Notes: generated from the sequence alone by a model not told the origin. Positions 26,610 through 35,520 are shown, counted from the stretch's first letter. The stretch is 38,639 nt of DNA from Erysipelotrichaceae bacterium (GCA_015059095.1 SVBA01000016.1:1204-39842); one strand, 5' to 3'. Numbers and translations are program-made.

Positions 26610-27722
26610 TTAAATTACCCCCATCATTGCTGCAATTGCTAAGATTAAACCACCTGCAACTACTGAAGCAATTTGTCCAAATACATTAACACCAATTGAG
26701 TTCATCAATAAGAAGTTAGAAGGATCTTCATCTTGTCCCATTTTATGAACAACTCTACCTGACATTGGGAATGCAGAAATTCCTGCCGCCCCAATCATTG
26801 GGTTAACTTTCTTTTTCAAGAATAAATTCAAGAACTTAGCAAATAATACACCACCAGCTGTATCAAAGATAAATGCAAATAATCCTAAACCTAAAATTAA
26901 TAATGTAGCAGGTTGTAAGAATTGTTCTGCTTTCATTTGAGAAGCAATTGAAATACCTAAGAAGATTGTAACAATATTTGCTAATGAGTTTTGTGCTGTT
27001 TCGCTTAATCCATTTAATACACCACATTCTTTAATTAAATTACCAAACATTAAGAAACCAATTAAAGCAATTGATTCTGGAGCAATTAAACCTGTAATTA
27101 AAGTTACAACAATTGGGAAGACAATAACTGCAAATTTAGAAACTGGTTTATTAGATTCATCCATTTTAATTTGTCTTTCTTTTTTAGTTGTTAATAATTT
27201 AATTATTGGAGGTTGAATAATAGGTACTAAAGCCATGTAAGAATATGCTGCTACCATGATAGCGCCTAAAAAATTAGAATCGAGTTTTTGGGCAACAACA
27301 ATAGATGTAGGACCATCAGCAGCACCAATAATTGCAATACTTAATGCATCTTTTGGTTCAAAGAACATTAATGCGATACACATAGTAAAGAAAATACCAA
27401 ATTGAGCAGCAGCACCAAATACCATTAACTTAGGATTACGTAATACTGGTCTAAAATCAATCATCGCACCAATACCAATAAATAGAATTAATGGGAATAA
27501 TTCATTACTAATACCCATATTAAACAAAGTTTGTAAAGCACCATGTTCACCAATTGCTCCACTAAAAGGAACGTTGACCATAATAGTACCAAAACCTAAT
27601 GGAACTAATAGAGTAGGTTCCATCTTTTTCTTAATCCCCAAAAAGATTAATACTGCACCGATAAGCCACATGACCATATGTTGCCAAGTAACTTGTCCAA
27701 AATTCTCAATTAAGAATTCCAT
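26610..27722 (-). CDS. Sodium ion-translocating decarboxylase, beta subunit
   Basis: A 370-residue membrane protein with about nine to eleven helices. Family hallmarks are GIGAMIDFRP, the IGAADGPTSIV loop with the conserved Asp, GNLIKECGV, FDTAGG and NPMIGAAGISAFPMSGR. The beta subunit decarboxylates carboxybiotin and exports Na+. Which acid is used (oxaloacetate, methylmalonyl-CoA or glutaconyl-CoA) depends on the alpha subunit, which is not here, nor is a biotin carrier. ATG 27722 has GGAGAG five bases upstream; the upstream start at 27740 would place that site inside the gene. Confidence 0.93.
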   Translation of the reverse strand: MEFLIENFGQVTWQHMVMWLIGAVLIFLGIKKKMEPTLLVPLGFGTIMVNVPFSGAIGEHGALQTLFNMGISNELFPLILFIGIGAMIDFRPVLRNPKLMVFGAAAQFGIFFTMCIALMFFEPKDALSIAIIGAADGPTSIVVAQKLDSNFLGAIMVAAYSYMALVPIIQPPIIKLLTTKKERQIKMDESNKPVSKFAVIVFPIVVTLITGLIAPESIALIGFLMFGNLIKECGVLNGLSETAQNSLANIVTIFLGISIASQMKAEQFLQPATLLILGLGLFAFIFDTAGGVLFAKFLNLFLKKKVNPMIGAAGISAFPMSGRVVHKMGQDEDPSNFLLMNSIGVNVFGQIASVVAGGLILAIAAMMGVI

Positions 27723-27889
27723 ACTATCTCTCCTATCCAATCAATATTTTTTTATTGATTTTCGTACGTTTCTTATTTTACTACATTATTTATTATAAAT
27801 AAATAAAAATTAAAACTATTTATTAATTTTAAAGATTGAATAAAGATATAAAACAAATTAAACTAAATATAGATATTAGAGGTAAACTT

Positions 27890-28984
27890 ATGGATAGATT
27901 ATACTATTATAAAAGAAAATTTAACCAAGCATTAATAATCCACGGAATTTGTTGGTTAGTAGGATTTATAATTCTTGGAATCTTTTTATTTCCAAAACAA
28001 ATCGAAGAAGGAGTTATTGAACCACATGAACCATTCACAATTTCTTTAGTCTTCTTAGGAGTATTAACTTTGATCAATTTATTATATAAACTACTTGGTG
28101 TATTGTCATTTAAATCAGAAAGTATTCTAAGTGTTGCAATGATTTTATGTTTTCCTTTAGGAGTAGTTGGTATATTAGTATTTATTCCAATTTATAGATA
28201 TTATCATGTTAGAGAATTCGTCCAAGAAAAACTTTCTCCACTTAAAGAAAGTTTACTAGAAAGAAAAATACTTAATAAGACCATTAGTGCATATCAATCA
28301 GTATGGAAAAAGCAAAACTTCTTAAAAATGATTCTTTTATCTCTTATTTTATTATTACCTGTAGTCGCAATCATAGGTGGACTAGTCTATTTATACTTCT
28401 TTAGTTATGATATCTTTAATTATGTATTAATCGGATTAATTATTATCTTCTATATATTTGTAAGTTTAAAACTAGGAGGACTTCAAGATTTTGAAGTAAC
28501 TACTAAAAAATATGGAGTTTCAATTGGTGATACTTTCTTTGATTATGGTGAAGTATACCTCCATGAATATGAATCTAAAACTAAAACTGAAACTAGTCTA
28601 GACATTACAGCTTTCTTACTTGCAATTCCTGCTACTATAATTCTATTAATCGCATTTGCCATTTGTTTAGTAATATTCACTGTTTCTGCCCTATTAAGAC
28701 TTATTCTTCCTTTCCTACCATTTGGAGGAAGAAGTACAATCTTCTTGAAAAGAAAAACATTCGTAGATTATGAGTATACAATGGGTGTTGGATTTTTAAA
28801 GAAACCTTTTTTTGTACTAAATAGATTATTATATAAAATATTTAGAATTAATTTAGTATCTAGAGATTTCTGGAGAGAAGGTATTGGACAAAACTATATT
28901 GAAACTCAATTAAAAGATAGAAACTTAAGAATTTTAAATAAAAAATTAGATAGAATCGAAAGAAAATACGGAGAACATTATTAA
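27890..28984 (+). CDS. Polytopic membrane protein of unknown function
   Basis: A 364-residue protein with about six to seven hydrophobic segments: near 14-35, 51-70, 81-102, 142-170, 175-195 and 245-280. Basic loops lie between the segments and at the C-terminus (last 40 residues rich in Lys/Arg and without membrane character). I do not recognise a family. ATG 27890 has AGAGG seven bases upstream; a TTG start at 27836 is in frame but has no ribosome site. It is divergent from the decarboxylase beta gene. It ends at a bidirectional terminator. Confidence 0.7.
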   Translation: MDRLYYYKRKFNQALIIHGICWLVGFIILGIFLFPKQIEEGVIEPHEPFTISLVFLGVLTLINLLYKLLGVLSFKSESILSVAMILCFPLGVVGILVFIPIYRYYHVREFVQEKLSPLKESLLERKILNKTISAYQSVWKKQNFLKMILLSLILLLPVVAIIGGLVYLYFFSYDIFNYVLIGLIIIFYIFVSLKLGGLQDFEVTTKKYGVSIGDTFFDYGEVYLHEYESKTKTETSLDITAFLLAIPATIILLIAFAICLVIFTVSALLRLILPFLPFGGRSTIFLKRKTFVDYEYTMGVGFLKKPFFVLNRLLYKIFRINLVSRDFWREGIGQNYIETQLKDRNLRILNKKLDRIERKYGEHY

Positions 28985-28995
28985 TTAAGTAACAT

Positions 28996-29027
28996 AAAAA
29001 CCTGTAAATTTAATTACAGGTTTTTTT
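28996..29027. terminator. Bidirectional terminator
   Basis: AACCTGTAA (28999-29007) pairs with TTACAGGTT (29014-29022). A T run to 29027 serves the plus-strand gene, and the A run at 28996-29000 serves the minus-strand gene that ends at 29032. Confidence 0.88.
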
Positions 29028-29031
29028 ACGC

Positions 29032-29880
29032 TTATATATTTAAAAAGAAACTAGCCCATAAAGTATATACGCCATAAGAAAGAGTGTCAGGATCTTCTTC
29101 TGAAGTAACAACTTCATATCCCATTTTTCCTTCACGCCACGATTTCATTCTTTCATCACTAATTCCATATATTTCTTTTAATTTAATCCCCAAAGAAGTT
29201 CCTCTCATCATTTCAAAAGTTAAAATATGTCCTAATTCATGATAAATTACTTCAATAACTCTTTCTAAATCTTCAAAGATTTCTTTACGCAAAGTAATTT
29301 TATTATCCCATCCTGCTAACCCATCGACAATTCTTCCTTCAAAAGATAAATTAGGAATAATTTCTAAATTAACTTCAGGAATACTTAAAACTTGACATAC
29401 TATATTCCATAATTCTCTTAATCTTTTTTCTTTTATAGAAAAAGAAAGAGTATTCCATTCACCTTCCCACACTCTATGAAGCATAAATTCAGTTAGTAAA
29501 GCACATTTCATTTCAATTTCTTTATAAGGGCTATTATCAAAAGAATGATAAGATAAAATTCTATTAACAATAGGTGCATTATTTAAATCATATTTGGCCC
29601 CATCATCGTTTCTTATCGCAGCTTTTATCCAATAACGAAGTGCCATAGGTAAAAATGTGTCTCCACAATAAGTAAAATACATTCTTGCAAGTTCACACAT
29701 TGACCAAACATCCTCTTTTTCTGCTCCTCTTTGTAAAAGCACAATTTCACTAGACACTTGATGTTGTAGTCCATTTTCATCTTGCATCATTCTTGCTACA
29801 TTCCATAAATCTCTACCATTACCACCTTTTAAAGTAGGTTTTAAATATGGAAGATGAGATTTTTTAAATATTACTTTCAT
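29032..29880 (-). CDS. Putative zinc metallopeptidase-like protein (HExxH)
   Basis: A 282-residue protein without signal peptide or membrane segment. Residues 20-110 look helical with a Sel1/TPR-like pattern (RGAEKEDVWSMCELARMYF, then ALRYWIKAAIRNDDGAKYDL). A zincin motif H214-E-L-G-H218 sits in a hydrophobic helix, with Glu, Asp and Tyr residues further on (EEDPDTLSYG) that could supply the third ligand. The cytoplasmic location suggests a role in processing or toxin/regulator cleavage, like other small intracellular zincins, but no family is recognised. GGAGAG precedes ATG 29880. Confidence 0.65.
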   Translation of the reverse strand: MKVIFKKSHLPYLKPTLKGGNGRDLWNVARMMQDENGLQHQVSSEIVLLQRGAEKEDVWSMCELARMYFTYCGDTFLPMALRYWIKAAIRNDDGAKYDLNNAPIVNRILSYHSFDNSPYKEIEMKCALLTEFMLHRVWEGEWNTLSFSIKEKRLRELWNIVCQVLSIPEVNLEIIPNLSFEGRIVDGLAGWDNKITLRKEIFEDLERVIEVIYHELGHILTFEMMRGTSLGIKLKEIYGISDERMKSWREGKMGYEVVTSEEDPDTLSYGVYTLWASFFLNI

Positions 29881-29947
29881 AAATTACTCTCCTTACAATT
29901 AACAATTACAAATAATTCGTATTTTCAAATTTTTCCTTACCATAATA

Positions 29948-31006
29948 TTATTTAGCTTTTATTCTGTCTGGTTTAAAACACATTTGTTCCCACATTGCTT
30001 TTGACTCTAATCTTTCCACAATTATATCATTTTCTATTTTTTCTAAAATAACTTTTCCACCCATTCGATGATATGATCCTCTAAATCCTAAAATGTAAAA
30101 CATACATGCAAGCGGCATACCAACTATATCCCTCATAACTTGTCTTTCAATATTTTCATCACCCTTTTTATAAGTAATACGATAATGGATATTTCCATCA
30201 TCATAGTCATAAACTAAAGTTTTGGCTACAAATCTTTTTGTATACGAATCTCTTTCATGATCTTTTTCTTCGTAGGTAAGATACTTAGCAGCATCTTTTG
30301 TTAATATCTCCCCATTTTTAGCCAACATAAAAATAGGAATAGGTTTATACTTATCTTTTTTCTTCGCATAAATGTAAGAAGAAACAACTACATAATCATT
30401 TATTTTAGCTCTTCCCCAATACCAATCATTCATAAGTAAAATCATTAACTTATTTCCCCAGTTATGATCATGATAACCCGTTCCAAGTAAATTAATAACT
30501 TCATCTTTTAATTGCAACTTACCTTCTACAATACCTTCAGGAACTGAAGGTAACCAGCAAAAATAATCTTTCTCATCAAAACAAATATGTCCAGAATCCG
30601 GACGCCATGCAGGAACACTAGCGTTTAAATATATCTTACATTCTACTTCTTCGTTTTTAAAATAAACCTCATATTTATTTAAATCACCTTTAACATAACA
30701 ATCCCCTATTTTAATATCGCATCTTTCCTTTGAAAAATAATAGTCTTTAGATTTTACTTCTACTCGAATTTCTTTTCCGTTAGGATTTATATAGTTTAAT
30801 GAAACAAATGGTTCAAATTTACTCTTAAATGATGTCACAGGCTTAGTATAAAAAATAATAACTAAACTCGATCCATCACTATATTTAGAATCAAAATACC
30901 ACCATTCATAATTACCTGATTTTTTAATAGTTCTTAAGCCAGCTTCTTCTATTTGTACTTTATCAGTTAATCCAATTTCATTTGATTTTAATAGTTTTAC
31001 ACTCAT
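29948..31006 (-). CDS. CrtC/AttH-like lipocalin-fold protein
   Basis: A 352-residue protein with the family marks of hydroxyneurosporene synthase (CrtC) and AttH: EWWYFDS at 34-40, a central GYHDHNWG at 177-184, and DWYWGRA at 194-200. These lie at matching positions of two tandem lipocalin-like barrels. Members hydrate carotenoids or act on other lipidic molecules; the rest are uncharacterised. No signal peptide or other carotenoid gene is present here, so carotenoid hydration is unlikely. GGAGAAAAG precedes ATG 31006. It lies downstream of a kinase-like and a methyltransferase gene on the same strand. Confidence 0.78.
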   Translation of the reverse strand: MSVKLLKSNEIGLTDKVQIEEAGLRTIKKSGNYEWWYFDSKYSDGSSLVIIFYTKPVTSFKSKFEPFVSLNYINPNGKEIRVEVKSKDYYFSKERCDIKIGDCYVKGDLNKYEVYFKNEEVECKIYLNASVPAWRPDSGHICFDEKDYFCWLPSVPEGIVEGKLQLKDEVINLLGTGYHDHNWGNKLMILLMNDWYWGRAKINDYVVVSSYIYAKKKDKYKPIPIFMLAKNGEILTKDAAKYLTYEEKDHERDSYTKRFVAKTLVYDYDDGNIHYRITYKKGDENIERQVMRDIVGMPLACMFYILGFRGSYHRMGGKVILEKIENDIIVERLESKAMWEQMCFKPDRIKAK

Positions 31007-31055
31007 ATCTTTTCTCCATACTTACAATCTTCTATCTAATAAATTTTTAAACATT

Positions 31056-31071
31056 AGATTTTTAAAAATCT
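31056..31071. repeat. 16-bp perfect palindrome
   Basis: AGATTTTT immediately followed by AAAAATCT, in the 94-base gap between the kinase-like gene and the CrtC-like gene. It may be an operator or a weak terminator; nothing else was found in the gap. Confidence 0.35.
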
Positions 31072-31100
31072 TGTATAAATTAATAAAAATAAATTACATA

Positions 31101-31637
31101 CTAAAGATTAAATGTATCTTTTATCATTTTAGCTACATCTTTAGCTTCTAAATTTTCATTATTTATTCTTAAATAATTTTTAAAAGGAATTTCACCTTCA
31201 TTACTAACCAAGCGATGTAAATCGTGATTTATTAAACGTTTATTAGATGCTTCTATATCACGTTTTGAAGCCTTATTAGTTAATCTATTTTCTGTTTTAT
31301 TTCTTTGTAAACGGACTTGTTGAGACGCTATTAATTCCACACAATAAACTTCATCAAATTTACTAACAAGATTATTTACATATTCCCAATCAGATTCTTC
31401 ATCAAAAGCCCACATTATAGTATGAATCATTCCATAATTATCACTTTCAATAAAATCATCAAATATAATCTCGCGTAATTTAAGAATAGTATCCTCTTTA
31501 AAATATCCAAAAATATCTATAACAGGTTCTATTGTCATATGATTATGAAACAATCTTAAATTTGTTATCTTCATTAATTCTTGACCCACAGTCATTTTAC
31601 CAACTGCACCTGCACCTATTATTAATACTAACTTCAT
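31101..31637 (-). CDS. P-loop kinase-like ATPase
   Basis: A 178-residue small P-loop protein. The Walker A loop is GAGAVGKMT (8-16), with Met-Thr where Ser/Thr usually follows Lys. NHMTIE (about 32-37) is a further conserved stretch of this group. The layout resembles shikimate/chloramphenicol-phosphotransferase-type kinases, with a basic lid around LQRNKTENRLTNK. A phosphorylated small-molecule product is likely but the substrate is unknown. AGGAGG precedes ATG 31637. It is 24 bases downstream of the methyltransferase gene, so the two are likely co-transcribed. Confidence 0.75.
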   Translation of the reverse strand: MKLVLIIGAGAVGKMTVGQELMKITNLRLFHNHMTIEPVIDIFGYFKEDTILKLREIIFDDFIESDNYGMIHTIMWAFDEESDWEYVNNLVSKFDEVYCVELIASQQVRLQRNKTENRLTNKASKRDIEASNKRLINHDLHRLVSNEGEIPFKNYLRINNENLEAKDVAKMIKDTFNL

Positions 31638-31661
31638 TTAATCCTCCTTATTTTATAAATT

Positions 31662-32453
31662 CTATTTTAGTGTTTTCTCAAATTCATATAATTTATATAA
31701 TTTTTTCGATAAATTTCCAGCATATAATTTCCTAAAAATTAATTTTTCTAAACCTTCCAATTCTTCTATATATTTAGATGGTGTCATTTCATGTTCTTTT
31801 TTAAATAAAACATTACTATCACCTACTAATTCTGGATTATCAAGTCCAAAAACTTGTGTAACTCCAACATCATTTATTGGATTTTTATATTTCGACATTT
31901 TTGCAGCAAACAAAGAATAACAATCCATTAACAAATTTACAGTTTCAAAATGATTACCTATATTTGATATCAGATTTTTTAACTCTAAATTAGTTAAATA
32001 CATACTTACACCTTCTAATACAACAATAGCATGTTTAGTATATGGAATTTTAGTTAACCAATCAGATTCTCTAACATCTCCATTAATCATTTTGTAATAT
32101 TCATCTTCATTATAATATTTTCTTCTTTCAGTAATCACTTCAGGAAAATCAACATCATACCAATTATGATTATTTGTTCCTACTCTTAAAACTCTACTAT
32201 CCATTCCACAACCAATATGGATTACAACAGCTCCTGAATTTTTAATCATTTGTTCTTTTAACCATTCATCAAAAACTGCTGCACGAATTCCCATATAGTA
32301 AGATAACCACTTAGACTTTGATTTGCCTTTTAATTTAAACTGTTCTTTATCCCATATTTCTTCAGCTTTTTCATCTTTTAAAATAATTCCTTTTTTACTA
32401 ACATAAGATTTACCACACAAAGGAATATATAACGTTTTATTAACACTATCCAT
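31662..32453 (-). CDS. LCM/TcmP-type SAM-dependent methyltransferase
   Basis: A 263-residue class I methyltransferase. The SAM-binding loop is VVIHIGCGMDSRVLR (about 76-90), followed by the acidic YDVDFPEV that ends strand 2 and an ERRKYY helix. This is the pattern of the leucine carboxyl methyltransferase / TcmP group of O-methyltransferases. VLEGVSMYL (about 145) is the usual strand 4 motif. The substrate is unknown. It is the first gene of a likely three-gene unit with the P-loop kinase and perhaps the CrtC-like protein. Confidence 0.85.
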   Translation of the reverse strand: MDSVNKTLYIPLCGKSYVSKKGIILKDEKAEEIWDKEQFKLKGKSKSKWLSYYMGIRAAVFDEWLKEQMIKNSGAVVIHIGCGMDSRVLRVGTNNHNWYDVDFPEVITERRKYYNEDEYYKMINGDVRESDWLTKIPYTKHAIVVLEGVSMYLTNLELKNLISNIGNHFETVNLLMDCYSLFAAKMSKYKNPINDVGVTQVFGLDNPELVGDSNVLFKKEHEMTPSKYIEELEGLEKLIFRKLYAGNLSKKLYKLYEFEKTLK

Positions 32454-32482
32454 ATAAAATAAACACCTCTACAAAATCTAAT

Positions 32483-32822
32483 TTATTCAATTATTTTCCA
32501 AAATCCTGTCTTTTTAGAACCTATTCTTTCAATAATCTTATTTTCACGTAATATTCTAATGTTATTTTCAATTGCGGTTTCTGAAATACCTATAATAATA
32601 GATAGTTGCTTATTTGTAACATTAGGATTATTTCTTATTTCTTCAATAATTTTATCTCTATTTGTTTTTTTCTTTTTCCCAACTTTATTCCCAACTTTAT
32701 TCCCAATCACATTAATCCAATTAAATGGTATTTTTATAACAATTGAATTTTCTCCTATTCAATTGCCTCTTTATCATACTTTTGACATATCTTTTGGTAA
32801 TTTACTGAAGTAAAAACACAAA
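32483..32822 (-). pseudogene. Decayed C-terminus of an AlbA_2/ATP-binding regulator
   Basis: Reading back from the stop at 32483, the frame encodes a winged-helix ending in GFWKIIE that closely resembles the end of the intact regulator at 33891 (GYWKIIK), including a similar NKVGNKVG linker (NVGANVG in the intact gene). Upstream the homology continues (ENSIVIKIPFN against HIIVTIPFN) until an in-frame TGA at 32759-32761. It resumes in another frame as QKYDKEAIEI (against EKYGKEAFEI). A single-base frameshift and loss of everything N-terminal therefore make it a relic. A 75-residue reading from a GTG at 32710 would be the only product. Confidence 0.8.
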
Positions 32823-32873
32823 AAATGATGCAAATTCTTAAAGGTGATGGGGTTCGATTATCATGGTAAATAT

Positions 32874-33857
32874 CTATTTGATTAATGCTTCTAAAATATT
32901 CTTTTCTATGTATTCTACTCTATCAAAAACCATTGGTTTAAAATAACCTGTTACAGTTACTACGATATTATACTTTTTATTAATATAAATTACATTACCA
33001 CCATCGCCAATCGCACCAATTACATCACTACTTCTATGCGGTATCCACCATAAATAACCATAATCTTGATTGCCAAATTTATAATCTAAGGAAATGTATG
33101 ATTGAGTCATTTCATTTAAATATTTTTCACTAATAACTCTTATACCATTATAAACACCATTATTAAGAACTAATAAACCAACTTGCGCCATTTCATAAGC
33201 TGACATAGATAAGCCCCATCCTGCTGTAGGCATATCAGTAGGATCCATAAACCATACTTTTCCATGGTTTCCTTTGTTCATTAAATATGTAAATTGATCT
33301 TCTTTAGACCTACAGTTTGCATTTACTCTAGGTTCAATTCCTAATGGTTTAAATAAATATTCATTAGCAAATTTTAATACATTCATTCCACTTGCTTGTC
33401 TGATTATTCCTAATAAAATTTGAGTTCCTAAGGTATGATATCTAAATTCATTAGTAATACCATTTCTACCGCCTAAAAAATCTAAAATTGATAAAGTCCA
33501 GTCATTAGATGTACAAACCTTTTTCCATGGTTCACTTTTCCCTTTATATGGTGCCGTCATACTAAGAATGTGTTGAATTGTTATATCATAAATAGTTTTT
33601 TCTCCTCTTTTTGGAGTATAAACATCTTTATAATAATTCATCACTTTATCATCAACACTTTTTATAAATCCTTTATCAATTGCAATACCTACTAACAAAG
33701 AAGTAATTGATTTAGTAACACTCATCACATTCATTGTATCTTCTTTACTAAATCCTTCTCTATATTCTTCTATTTCTAGTATATTATCTTTATAAGCAAC
33801 TATTTGTCTAATATTAATGTCATTTTTACTTGAATAATTATTTAAAACTTTCTTCAT
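32874..33857 (-). CDS. Beta-lactamase-fold serine hydrolase (class C-like)
   Basis: A 327-residue member of the beta-lactamase/penicillin-binding-protein-like family. The nucleophile motif is S46-V-T-K49, with a Tyr140 in RYHTLGTQ and a late GDGGN stretch in place of KTG. There is no signal peptide, so it is probably a cytoplasmic esterase or peptidase and not a resistance enzyme. AGGTGA precedes ATG 33857. It lies between the relic regulator and the intact AlbA_2 regulator on the same strand. Confidence 0.8.
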   Translation of the reverse strand: MKKVLNNYSSKNDINIRQIVAYKDNILEIEEYREGFSKEDTMNVMSVTKSITSLLVGIAIDKGFIKSVDDKVMNYYKDVYTPKRGEKTIYDITIQHILSMTAPYKGKSEPWKKVCTSNDWTLSILDFLGGRNGITNEFRYHTLGTQILLGIIRQASGMNVLKFANEYLFKPLGIEPRVNANCRSKEDQFTYLMNKGNHGKVWFMDPTDMPTAGWGLSMSAYEMAQVGLLVLNNGVYNGIRVISEKYLNEMTQSYISLDYKFGNQDYGYLWWIPHRSSDVIGAIGDGGNVIYINKKYNIVVTVTGYFKPMVFDRVEYIEKNILEALIK

Positions 33858-33890
33858 AATTAAGTCACCTACTAATCAATTAATTCTAAT

Positions 33891-35213
33891 TTATTTAATT
33901 ATTTTCCAATATCCTTTTTTATCTGATCCAGTTCTTAAGATAATTCCTTTTTCTTGTAATGCTTTTAAATATCTCTCTGCTGTTCTTTTTGATTTTTCAA
34001 TCTTCATGGATATTTTTTCGGCAGTTAATGTAGGATCATTGATTAACATTTCAATAATTTTTCTTTCCGTATCATTAATATTTACATCGACATTTTGGCC
34101 GACGTTTGCACCGACATTTATTGATTCCATAACTTGTTTATTAAAAGGAATCGTAACAATAATATGTTTATCGTTAATTTCAAAAGCTTCCTTTCCATAT
34201 TTTTCAATAATAATTGGAACTCCATGTCCCGTATGATCAACTATATCTAAATCAGAAAAAATTTTCATCAATCTTGTATTCCTTGGTTTACTTATTCCTC
34301 GGTAGAATTCTTCAATTGATAAGTTGTGAGGCAATCCTCCATGTGATAAGATTTCGATTCTATCTCTAAAAAAAGATACTTGCGGTTCGGTTATACTCCA
34401 ATCATTATGAACAATTGCATTAACAATAGCTTCATTTACACTATCATAATCAAATAAATAAGTATCAATTCTTGGTCTAACAGTAGTGTTAGATAAACAG
34501 ATATTTTCGGCAGCTATTCGATTCATTAATTGCCTATATCCAAAAATAATTGATTTGTCACCATAATCACTTCTTTGTGAAATGCTTGCTTTATTTAACC
34601 CGTTAAATTTTACAAAAATTAGCGAGAACCTATTATTATCAGATAGCAATTCCGCCATAATATTATATTTACCTCTTGAATTTATTAGTTTTAAGTTAGT
34701 TTCGAAAGTGTCATCATTCAATCTTAATCCCACTTCCAAATATGAGTTTTTTAAAGTAAAAAATGATAAGGATTCAAGATTAGTTGGAGAAGACACAATA
34801 ATATCATCATCAAAAAAACGAAGTTTATATCTTTCATTTATCTGAGTTTCACTCATCGATCTACAGCTTGAACCAATGCGAATCAAGCATCCATTAGATG
34901 AAAAACCATACTTTTTAATGCAATATATCGGCAAAATGCCTTTTTTAACATTAATTACAACGACTGGTAAACCTTCAAGGAATTCCAATTCTGGTTTAAC
35001 ATCTTCAATTGCACTAGGTTCTATTTGCATTGTTACAACATCAGAAATATTTCTTAATATCTCATCGATTTTTTGAGCCCCGCAAACACTTCCGTCATCA
35101 TTAACTCCAATATATATTTTTCCGCCATCTGCATTTAAAAAAGAAACAATTTCCTTAATAATTTGATCAGTATATTTAGATTTGAATTCTATTTTATTTG
35201 ATTCTATCATCAT
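33891..35213 (-). CDS. AlbA_2 (Schlafen-like) ATP-binding regulator
   Basis: A 440-residue protein with three parts. The N-terminal AlbA_2/divergent AAA_4 domain begins ESNKIEFKSKYTDQI and has FLNADGGKIYIGVNDDG. A GHKL-type ATPase region follows with NEAIVNAIVHNDW and HTGHGVPII (HATPase_c_4 type). A C-terminal winged helix ends in GYWKIIK. These regulators are widespread in mobile and stress loci. I chose ATG 35213 because GGAGGT lies seven bases upstream. A decayed second copy of its 3' end is at 32483-32822. Confidence 0.85.
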   Translation of the reverse strand: MMIESNKIEFKSKYTDQIIKEIVSFLNADGGKIYIGVNDDGSVCGAQKIDEILRNISDVVTMQIEPSAIEDVKPELEFLEGLPVVVINVKKGILPIYCIKKYGFSSNGCLIRIGSSCRSMSETQINERYKLRFFDDDIIVSSPTNLESLSFFTLKNSYLEVGLRLNDDTFETNLKLINSRGKYNIMAELLSDNNRFSLIFVKFNGLNKASISQRSDYGDKSIIFGYRQLMNRIAAENICLSNTTVRPRIDTYLFDYDSVNEAIVNAIVHNDWSITEPQVSFFRDRIEILSHGGLPHNLSIEEFYRGISKPRNTRLMKIFSDLDIVDHTGHGVPIIIEKYGKEAFEINDKHIIVTIPFNKQVMESINVGANVGQNVDVNINDTERKIIEMLINDPTLTAEKISMKIEKSKRTAERYLKALQEKGIILRTGSDKKGYWKIIK

Positions 35214-35339
35214 AACGAACACCTCCACTAACTATATTATACATCATAGAGCGACATTTTCCAATAATAATGCGACACTTACACCGTCATTTTATATAAA
35301 AACTAAGTTGATAATGGCGTTTATACATAATTAGTTCAA

Positions 35340-35509
35340 GGGACTTGTACCTTCTTAAAAAAGAAAAAAGTTTGACACTAATGTATCAAACTTGCTTGTC
35401 TTAAATGGCAAACACTACCTATTTTAATACAATTCCGTACCCTTTAATGAGTAATCGTTAAAAGGTTTGCTATTTCCGTACCCTTGTAGGTAGTTTTTGT
35501 ACCTTTATT
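35340..35509 (-). repeat. Cassette-boundary unit A
   Basis: In plus-strand order it holds: a degenerate tRNA-tail trace (GGGACTTGTACC, 35340-35351); a terminator-like hairpin (AAGTTTGACAC 35369-35379 with GTATCAAACTT 35384-35394, T run 35363-35368 on the minus strand); the 70-bp repeat 35398-35467, identical to 36819-36888; and the outer inverted repeat ACTACCTA (35414-35421) / TAGGTAGT (35487-35494). CCGTACCCTT occurs at 35435 and 35476, and TAATCGTTAAAA at 35452. It lies directly 3' of the lipoprotein gene. The rest of the gap 35229-35339 shows no gene. Confidence 0.75.
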
Positions 35510-35520
35510 CATATTGCCAG

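Noticed and set aside
31056-31071. Terminator after the kinase-like gene
   Set aside because: The 16-bp palindrome has no loop and its stem is almost all A/T, so it was listed only as a palindrome.
34006-35076. Three plus-strand frames opposite the AlbA_2 regulator
   Set aside because: Shadow frames of an intact gene with clear domains and ribosome site on the other strand.
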